Below are positions 14,426 to 19,865 of a stretch of DNA of 19,865 bases, in pieces; the stretch's first letter is position 1; every line of letters begins with the position of its first letter. Where the stretch lies: assembly GCA_035701465.1 (NCBI GenBank), contig DASSMU010000105.1:1-19865 (forward strand), given 5' to 3'. The notes beneath the pieces are model-generated. The model was not told the origin of the DNA. It ran no database searches and worked only from the letters and a program-made list of their open reading frames with translations. The position numbers and the translations under genes were made by a program. This DNA is from VRUE01 sp035701465. Lineage in GTDB: Bacteria > Actinomycetota > Thermoleophilia > Solirubrobacterales > 70-9.

Positions 14426-16389
14426 CGGACCACCGCCTCGAAGCGCCGCGCCACCCGGTTGCCGACCTTGTCGCGGGCGCGCACGGCAATCGTGAAGCGC
14501 CCGGGACGCTCGTAGACGTGGCGGAGGTTCGAACCGCCGTGAGCTCGGCTGCCGTCGCCGAAATCGACGAACGTCGAGCCGGCGCTGAGACCTGAGTCGG
14601 GATCGCGCAGTTGCACCGACACCAGGCCGCGCCCCCGGCTCACCCTGACGGCGACGCGCGGTGGCCGCCCGTCCACCCGCAGCCTGACGGCCGGGCTGAG
14701 CATCTGCTGGCCGAAACCGTCGGTGGCCATCACCTGCGCCCGCCGGGCGCCGCTGCCGAGCAGCGCCGCCGGCGGCCTGTAGCTGCGGCCTCGCAGGCCT
14801 CTCTTGACGATCCGGCCCTCCAAGAGCACCGCGTATGTGAGGTTGCCCACCGCGCTCCGCGCCGCCTGCCAGCGCAGGCGGGCACCGCCGGGGCGCACCC
14901 AGCGCTTGGGCGCCTTGGCCTTGAAGGAGGCCGGCGGGGAGCTGACCCGCTCGGCGACGATCTCGTAGCGGCCGGCCTCGCCCTGACGGAAGCCCACCAG
15001 CGCGTCGCCGCCGTCGGAGGGGCCGACCGACAGCTGCCCCACGGGTCCGCCGCTCACCCCGGTGAGCAGGCCGGCCTGCGCCGCCCCGGAGGGAAGTTCC
15101 TGGCGCACCGCGGTCACTTCGTGACCCTGAGCGTCGAGCGCCGGGTAGGCGAGGACGCCGGCGCCTTCGGAGCCGAGCGCTGCGACCGCTTCGCCGCCGG
15201 GCACCGCCGCCGGCCACGATGGGACGGAGTCGGGAGTTGGCTTCCCTTCGGAGTCGACGCCCAGGTGGTGGACGTCGGAGCCCGCGACGAAGACAAGGTT
15301 CAGGGCGCCTTCTTTGCCGGTGCCTTTTTCGGTTGCGCCCACGCCCGGCGCACCCAGCGCCGCGTGCTGTGCACCCTTGAAGACGGTCACTGGGCCGTTC
15401 AGGCCGCTGGAGGGGATCGCGTAGTCGGGTGGCAGCGTATTGAGCAGGAGGCGTGGGGGCGTCGATCCCGAGCCGGCGATGCGAATCGCAACCCGGGCCT
15501 GGTCGAGCGGGGTGACGACAAGCGAGAAGGCGTCGGCGTCGCCCGCCACCGGCGCGCCTTCCCAGCTGGCCGGGCTGGCTTCCAGCACCTGGCCGGGGGT
15601 AGTGCCGAAGATGCGGCGCATCCAGATTCGCGCCGCTCCCGTCTGGTCGGGCTCCTGCCAGGCGACGACCGCGCCGCCATCAATCCCGGCGCCGACCTGG
15701 GGGCCGTTGGTGGGGCTGGGTGGGCGCATCGAGGCTTCGGGGTTGCGGTTGATCGCGCCGAGCCTGGTCCAGCGGTCGCCGACCAGGCGGGCGACCCGGA
15801 TGTCCGCCATCACGTCCCCGGGACGCAGTTGGACCGCGGTCGAGAATGTGTTCGGAGCAAAGTCGTAGGTGATCGTCCGGTAGGCGACGATCGCCTGGCC
15901 GGGCGCGGTCCTCGAGAGCGAGGGGTCCACCCCCACCCCTTCGCCGACGTTGGGATCGACCAGCAGCGAGGGGCCGAAGCTGGCTGCGCCGGGGCCGATC
16001 CGCGCCGAGAAGAGCCCGCGCTGGACCTTGTCGTGGACGGTAGCCACCCCGGTCACCCAGACGACCAGCAGCTCGCCGCCGTCGCCGGCCGCGATCCGCG
16101 GCTGGCCGGCTTCGTAGGGCTGGTCCCAGTCGACCCTGATCGGGGCGCTCCATCTGCCGCCGGCGTAGCGGCTGGCGAAGACGTGCGGAACCCCTTCCAC
16201 AGCTTTCGTGTAGACGAGTCCTCCGCTGCCGTCAGACGCCATCGCCGCGTTGCCGAAGTCCAGGACGTCCGCGGAAGGGCCGTCGACCGTCACAGGGGGA
16301 GTGATCAGCGCCTGCGCCGGCGTGGCGCCCACGAGCAATGCAGTCGCGAGCGTCACCACGATCGGAAGCGCTGACCGCAGCCGGCTCAG
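14422..16389 (-). CDS. Secreted propeller-like protein with C-terminal PKD domain, probable CTG start
   Basis: No ATG, GTG or TTG lies at the expected place. A CTG at 16389 forms a CTGA overlap with the upstream stop, exactly like the four following junctions. It is preceded by AAGGGG at 6 nt spacing and gives a textbook signal peptide (SRLRSALPIVVTLATALLVGATPAQA). That choice yields 655 residues. The nearest standard alternative is GTG at 16455, which adds 22 residues and overlaps the previous gene by 70 nt with poor ribosome-site spacing. The body (about 30-430) has repeated blades such as GGLVYTKAVEGVPHVFASRYAGGRWSA, GAVVAWQEPD and LLVVWVTG, typical of secreted propellers of the sialidase/FG-GAP type. 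The C-terminus (about 570-655) has VDFGDGSRAHGG, then HVYERPGRFTIAVRARDKVGN, a clear PKD-fold signature. An enzymatic role is not supported. Confidence 0.8.
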   Translation of the reverse strand: MSRLRSALPIVVTLATALLVGATPAQALITPPVTVDGPSADVLDFGNAAMASDGSGGLVYTKAVEGVPHVFASRYAGGRWSAPIRVDWDQPYEAGQPRIAAGDGGELLVVWVTGVATVHDKVQRGLFSARIGPGAASFGPSLLVDPNVGEGVGVDPSLSRTAPGQAIVAYRTITYDFAPNTFSTAVQLRPGDVMADIRVARLVGDRWTRLGAINRNPEASMRPPSPTNGPQVGAGIDGGAVVAWQEPDQTGAARIWMRRIFGTTPGQVLEASPASWEGAPVAGDADAFSLVVTPLDQARVAIRIAGSGSTPPRLLLNTLPPDYAIPSSGLNGPVTVFKGAQHAALGAPGVGATEKGTGKEGALNLVFVAGSDVHHLGVDSEGKPTPDSVPSWPAAVPGGEAVAALGSEGAGVLAYPALDAQGHEVTAVRQELPSGAAQAGLLTGVSGGPVGQLSVGPSDGGDALVGFRQGEAGRYEIVAERVSSPPASFKAKAPKRWVRPGGARLRWQAARSAVGNLTYAVLLEGRIVKRGLRGRSYRPPAALLGSGARRAQVMATDGFGQQMLSPAVRLRVDGRPPRVAVRVSRGRGLVSVQLRDPDSGLSAGSTFVDFGDGSRAHGGSNLRHVYERPGRFTIAVRARDKVGNRVARRFEAVVR

Positions 16390-18701
16390 CCGCGGCCCCT
16401 TGGCGCGCGTCGTCGGTGTTTGTGCTTGCCGATCGAGTTGGCTTTCTTGATGCACTTGGCGCGCGCTTTGCCCTTCAATCTTTTGCATTTCGCGAGCGCT
16501 TTCTGCTTTGGCGTCAGGGGTTTTTTCGTCACGGGAGGCGAGTTTTCCACGGGCGGTGGCGGTGGCGGCGTCGAGCCGCCTCCTCCACTCCCACCGCCTC
16601 CCCCTCCTTCTTCTTTGGGCGGTATCGGGTCGAAGGCCGCGGTCACTTCCTGCGCTTTGCTCATCGCCACTTTGCAGGCGCCGGTGCCTGCGCAGGCTCC
16701 GCCCCAGCCTTTGAATTCGGAGCCGCTCGCCGAAGACTGGCTGAGCGTCACTTCTTCGCCTTGGACGAATTCCTGTTCGCAGTCGCCGGGGCAGCTGATC
16801 CCGGTCGCTTTCACCGTGCCCGAACCGGAGCCTGAGACTTTCACGGTGAGTTTGAATTTGGGTTTGGCTTTGAATTCGGCGACGACTTTCCTGACGGTGC
16901 TCATTTTCACCTTGCATTTGCCCGCGGATTCGCTGTCGCAGCCAACCCATTTAAGGAATTCGAAGCCGGTGGCAGCGGCCTGCGTGAGCGTGACTTCTTC
17001 GTCTTTCGGATAAGCCTCTTCGCAGTCTTGGCCGCAGCTGATGCCGGCCGGGGCGCTGGTCACGGTGCCGGAGCCGGGCGGTTTGATTTCCACCGATAGA
17101 GCGTTCAGCGTCCCTGCCGTGACTTTCACGGTGCGCGTGACGGGTAGCGGATCCCCGGTCGGTTCGGGTTCTTCGGTTACGGGGTTCTTGGGGGCCGTCA
17201 GTTTCATCTTCAACGTGACCGTGTACGTGCCGGGGCTGGTGTATTTGTGGCTGGTCGAGGTTTTGGCCGGTTCTTCGCCACTCCCCACGACTTTTTCTTT
17301 TTCCGTCCCGTCGCCGAATTCCCAGATGAGTTCTTTCGGCGTCGCCCCGACGAGTTCCGATTCGGCGGCGTCGAAGGGGATCGACTTCCCCGCTTCGACC
17401 GAAACGGCCGCTTCGCCTTTGTCGCCGTTGACCGAGAACTTCCCCGTCGGAATCCGGCAGCCGCTGCCGCCGGGACCGAAGGTGAAAATCTTGTCGCCGT
17501 ATTCCGGCGAGGGCCCTTCGGGGCCGTAGTCGAAGACGACGACCTTTTCGCCTGCGGTCGTCGCCAGGCCGGCACCGCCGGTCTGGATCCGGCAGCTCGC
17601 TTTGCCGTTCCCGTAAAGCACGCTGGTGGTGCTTTTTTCGAGCGAGTAGCCGCGGATCAGGACGTTGTCCCGTTCTTCTTCTTCCGCTTCGTTTTCCCCT
17701 GCCTGCTGGAGGGCCTCCTTCCAGTAGAGCGTCTTGCCGTCGGGGGAGATAGCGAGCTGCGGGCCGCCGATCAACGGCGAGGACTTCGGGTCGAACAGGC
17801 CAGTCGCCCACCCCTCGTTTTCGGCCGCTTCGGCGAAGCCGGGGACTTTTTCCAAGCTGGAGAGGTTTTTCGGCAACTGCCAGGCGCGCGTGGATTTCGA
17901 GCCGGCGGAGTTGGGGCTACCGGTCAGGACGTAGGTGGTGCCGTCCGGGCCGACCGCGATCGCGTGAGCCTCTTTGTTGAACGGGGCCAGCTTGAATTCT
18001 TTGTCGACGAAACGGACACCGGCGACCCCTGCCGAGCTGATCCGCTGAACAACGGGATGTTCTTCGGCGTCTTCGCCAAAGATGACTAGGTCGTGGGTGC
18101 TCGGGTCGACCGCGATCGACTGCGGCTGGTAAAGCGCTTCTTTGCCTTCGGGTAGCGGCAACATCGCCGGCGAGGCGGGGATCAGGGCCGTCCCGCTCGG
18201 TTCGGTCGAGAAGACCAGGATGCGCCTGGCACCGAAGTTTTCGACGATGTTGGGGGGTTTCTTACAGGAGGAAACCGCCGGCTTGCCCAGCAGGCACCCT
18301 TCGATCAGGTAGACACGGTGCAGTACCGGGTCGACAGCGATCCCGTGCAGCGTCAGCGTCTTTTCTTCTTTTCCTTCTTTGAGGATGCCGGGCAGTTCGA
18401 CCTTGGCTTTGAATTCGCCGGACGCGGTGAACTTCTGGACCCGAAAATGTTCTTCGTCGGGCGTTTCTTCGCCCGTATAGACGCTTCCGTCTTCGGGGTC
18501 GACGCCGAGCATTCCCGGGTCGAAGAGCTGGCCGGCGGCACTGCCCGGCGTCCCCCATGCGCCGACCTGGCCGAAGGTCGTCGCTCCGGCCGCACTGCAG
18601 AAGGCCGCGGTCGCAAAGCTCACGGCCATGATCGCCGCGGCGGCGATCGCCCGGGTGAATACTCGACCCTCCCGCGCAAACCTGCTGGTTTCGATCTCCA
18701 T
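16386..18701 (-). CDS. Secreted NHL-like propeller protein with PKD domain and two cysteine-bearing InlB-B-type repeats; first gene of the propeller operon
   Basis: This 771-residue protein starts at ATG 18701, with GGAGGA (18714-18709) 7 nt upstream. A signal peptide (basic n-region, then AIAAAAIMAVSFATAAFCSA) is followed by an NHL-like propeller (about 40-400). Its strands include VGAWGTPGSAAGQLFDPGML, HGIAVDPVLHRVYLIE, QSIAVDPSTHDLVIFGE and HAIAVGPDGTTYVL. A PKD domain (about 425-525) shows WEFGDGTEKEK and HKYTSPGTYTVTL. Two Divergent InlB B-repeat-type domains follow (about 540-608 and 618-683). Each has GSGTV, an ISC-x3-DC pair, EVTL and F-x-GW or F-x-KW motifs, plus a second cysteine pair. 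A Gly-rich then Pro-rich linker leads to a basic tail with KCKRLKGKARAKCIKK, probably binding anionic wall polymers. It heads the run of overlapping genes, so its promoter region likely controls all six. Confidence 0.88.
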   Translation of the reverse strand: MEIETSRFAREGRVFTRAIAAAAIMAVSFATAAFCSAAGATTFGQVGAWGTPGSAAGQLFDPGMLGVDPEDGSVYTGEETPDEEHFRVQKFTASGEFKAKVELPGILKEGKEEKTLTLHGIAVDPVLHRVYLIEGCLLGKPAVSSCKKPPNIVENFGARRILVFSTEPSGTALIPASPAMLPLPEGKEALYQPQSIAVDPSTHDLVIFGEDAEEHPVVQRISSAGVAGVRFVDKEFKLAPFNKEAHAIAVGPDGTTYVLTGSPNSAGSKSTRAWQLPKNLSSLEKVPGFAEAAENEGWATGLFDPKSSPLIGGPQLAISPDGKTLYWKEALQQAGENEAEEEERDNVLIRGYSLEKSTTSVLYGNGKASCRIQTGGAGLATTAGEKVVVFDYGPEGPSPEYGDKIFTFGPGGSGCRIPTGKFSVNGDKGEAAVSVEAGKSIPFDAAESELVGATPKELIWEFGDGTEKEKVVGSGEEPAKTSTSHKYTSPGTYTVTLKMKLTAPKNPVTEEPEPTGDPLPVTRTVKVTAGTLNALSVEIKPPGSGTVTSAPAGISCGQDCEEAYPKDEEVTLTQAAATGFEFLKWVGCDSESAGKCKVKMSTVRKVVAEFKAKPKFKLTVKVSGSGSGTVKATGISCPGDCEQEFVQGEEVTLSQSSASGSEFKGWGGACAGTGACKVAMSKAQEVTAAFDPIPPKEEGGGGGGSGGGGSTPPPPPPVENSPPVTKKPLTPKQKALAKCKRLKGKARAKCIKKANSIGKHKHRRRAPRGRG

Positions 18702-18755
18702 TCACGCATCCTCCAGAGGCGCCGGGGCGCAGATGTGAAGATCGCGGGAAATTTC

Positions 18756-18767
18756 GTGTTACAACAC
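18756..18767. promoter_or_regulatory. Operator-like palindrome in the leader of the propeller operon
   Basis: GTGTT-AC-AACAC forms perfect 5-bp arms in an AT-richer patch about 55 bp upstream of the ATG at 18701. It is nested in a wider CGTGT...ACACG pairing (18755-18759 with 18774-18778). On the minus strand, TTAAAC and TAACAC lie 16 nt apart over this site. This gives a weak promoter candidate that would overlap the palindrome, as expected for repressor control. The call rests on symmetry and position only. Confidence 0.3.
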
Positions 18768-18806
18768 TGATACACACGTTTAACAGAGAGTCCGGCCGGG
18801 ACCCGA

Positions 18807-18841
18807 ACGACACAGGCCGGGCAACTGCCGGCCTGTGTCGT
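18807..18841 (-). terminator. Hairpin downstream of the right-hand PstS-like gene, probable terminator
   Basis: Bases 18807-18820 and 18828-18841 are exact reverse complements (14 of 14) around a 7-nt loop. They lie 46 bp past the stop codon at 18887-18889. On the minus strand no U-run follows. The position between that stop and the promoter region of the next gene fits a terminator that separates the PstS-like gene from the propeller operon. Confidence 0.6.
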
Positions 18842-18846
18842 CGGTC

Positions 18847-18870
18847 GAACGGCGAGCGAACGCGCCGTTC
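18847..18870 (-). terminator. Second, smaller hairpin directly after the right-hand PstS-like gene
   Basis: GAACGGCG (18847-18854) and CGCCGTTC (18863-18870) form 8-bp arms around an 8-nt loop, beginning 16 bp past the stop codon. It sits immediately before the larger hairpin, giving two tandem hairpins in the transcript end. It may be part of a compound terminator or an RNA-stabilising structure. Confidence 0.4.
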
Positions 18871-18886
18871 TTTTGATCCGGCTACC

Positions 18887-19865
18887 TCAGTAACTGATCT
18901 TGCTTGCGGTGTACTGCGCGGACCCGAGCACGTCGTGGTTCAGTTCGGCGCTTTCGGGAAGCGGCGCGTACCACTTGTTGACCGCGGTCGTGATCGCTTC
19001 CTGGCCCGTCGATGCCGTGAGGTATTCACGCACGTAGTCGTTGACGCTGGTCTCGTTGGCTTCGGTGAAGCCGGCCTTCTGGAAGCCGTTCCAGGACAGC
19101 ACGAAGGTCAGCGTGCACAGCGGGTAGCCGTTGCCCGATTTCACGGTGCTGATTTTGGCGCCGAACACCTTCGACCAGTTGGCGTTGAGGCCCGTGCCTT
19201 CGCCTTCGCGTGCCGGCTTCGGCACGGTGTAGACCGTCGTTCCGCAGCGGGCCAGCATGCCGGATGCCGGCGAGACGTAGGTCTGTTTTTTGGTGACTTT
19301 GCCGTTGTTCTGGAGGCTGAGGATGACTTTGGCCGATTTCGCCTTCGCGTCAGGCAGCGCGGCGTAGCCGATCGAGCCCGGCGTCGCGTTGACTTTTTCG
19401 ACCAGCGGGCCGCCACCGTTGGCAGCACCGCGGACGAGCGGGCTCAGCGTCGGTTCCGTGCAGCTTTCCGAGTTGACCGGCCAGGTCGTGTTGGGCGTGC
19501 CGGATTCCTCGAGTTCTTTCCAGACTTTTCCGCCCGTGCAGGGGAGAATTCCTTTGCCGTTGATTTTGGAGAGGTAGTTCTTGAACTGGTAGGTCGTGCC
19601 CGAGCTGTCGAGGCGAGCCACCCGCGTGATGGGGGATTCGCAGGCCGCGCCGCCCGAGTCGGTGGCCAGTTCGTTCCAGTTGAGCATGGTGCCCTTGAAC
19701 ACGGCCTCCAGGTCGACGTTGTCGATCGCTTCCACCGTGCAGCCTTCCGGCGGGTTGGCGACAATCGCGATCGAGGTCTGCGTGACCGGGATCGTCAGCA
19801 CGTTGGCGGCGGTGCTGATTTTGCTCGACGTCGCGAGGCGGGCGTTTTTGATCTGCGCGGGGTTC
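18887..19865 (-). CDS. pstS: PstS-family phosphate ABC transporter substrate-binding-like protein (N-terminus outside window)
   Basis: The frame is open from the window edge to a TGA at 18889-18887, giving the last 325 residues. The GTG at 19801 is not the start, because homologous sequence (NPAQIKNARLATSSKIS, then TAANV) continues upstream. The protein is a clear paralogue of the PstS part of the gene at 2822-5491. Shared elements are IPVTQTSIAIVANPP, VFKGTMLNWNELA, the ligand motif ITRVARLDSSGTTYQFKNYL, TPGSIGYAALPDA, a late YPLCTLTFVLSWN strand and paired cysteines. It ends without any added domain, so its size is probably typical for PstS. The family binds phosphate outside the membrane for PstCAB. 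No pstC, pstA or pstB follows it here, so it may be an orphan binding protein. The symbol indicates the family and not proven function. Confidence 0.85.
   Translation of the reverse strand, partial: NPAQIKNARLATSSKISTAANVLTIPVTQTSIAIVANPPEGCTVEAIDNVDLEAVFKGTMLNWNELATDSGGAACESPITRVARLDSSGTTYQFKNYLSKINGKGILPCTGGKVWKELEESGTPNTTWPVNSESCTEPTLSPLVRGAANGGGPLVEKVNATPGSIGYAALPDAKAKSAKVILSLQNNGKVTKKQTYVSPASGMLARCGTTVYTVPKPAREGEGTGLNANWSKVFGAKISTVKSGNGYPLCTLTFVLSWNGFQKAGFTEANETSVNDYVREYLTASTGQEAITTAVNKWYAPLPESAELNHDVLGSAQYTASKISY

Noticed and set aside
14426..15217. Possible upstream extension of the TolB/PD40 protein
   Set aside because: The extra residues are Arg-rich and antisense-like in composition. 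The GTG at 14425 begins a proper signal peptide and overlaps the upstream stop.
14611..16374. A 587-codon open frame on the plus strand opposite the PKD/propeller gene
   Set aside because: The product is Arg/Ala/Gly/His-rich with no domain pattern and lies fully antisense to a gene with signal peptide and PKD motif. Similar long plus-strand frames at 7426-8784 and 9428-10588 were rejected for the same reason.
1..19865. CRISPR arrays, tRNA or rRNA genes, insertion sequences, phage genes
   Set aside because: None was seen. The only repeats are the domain duplication and the intergenic hairpins, and no gap is large enough to hide an operon-sized element.

Overview
The window is very GC-rich and densely coded. 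It looks like an actinobacterial chromosome, most plausibly Thermoleophilia/Solirubrobacterales. That placement is an inference from GC content, the E-type succinate dehydrogenase arrangement, and the run of large secreted propeller proteins with Lys/Arg-rich tails. No marker gene in the window proves it.

Left part (1-2712, + strand): the 3' end of a succinate dehydrogenase/fumarate reductase operon. It holds the C-terminal part of the flavoprotein SdhA, an enlarged iron-sulfur subunit SdhB, and a heterodisulfide-reductase-B-like subunit with two CCG domains. This A-B-E order is that of E-type (non-classical) succinate:quinone oxidoreductases. No haem-binding membrane anchor is present at this end. 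SdhB has a fourth cysteine in the third cluster site, so that site may hold a [4Fe-4S] rather than the classical [3Fe-4S] cluster. The genes are packed tightly (1-nt gap, then a 4-nt ATGA overlap). A perfect 25-bp inverted repeat follows (2737-2802), between this operon and the convergent gene.

Right part (2822-19865, - strand): eight genes, all with a signal peptide or membrane anchor, or belonging to exported families. At the two ends are PstS-family periplasmic-binding-like proteins. One is partial (18887 to the window edge). The other (2822-5491) is 889 residues long and carries two tandem copies of a six-cysteine domain of about 200 residues, not recognised here. Between them is a six-gene run (18701 to 5612) in which every junction is the same 4-nt overlap of the form NTGA (CTGA, GTGA, GTGA, GTGA, ATGA). 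These genes encode an NHL-like propeller/PKD/InlB-B-repeat protein, a propeller/PKD protein, a TolB/PD40-type propeller, another predicted propeller, a 1496-residue mosaic (Ycf48-like propeller, degenerate calcineurin-like phosphoesterase, Ig-like domain, proline-rich stalk, C-terminal membrane anchor), and a small membrane-anchored protein with a lectin/formylglycine-enzyme-like pattern.

The constant overlaps, common export and shared fold type suggest that the six proteins are made together and may act as one cell-surface assembly. The flanking phosphate-binding-like proteins and the dead-looking phosphoesterase hint at a ligand or phosphate theme, but function is unknown. No tRNA, rRNA, CRISPR array, insertion sequence or transposase was seen, and no gene-free stretch exceeds 300 bases.
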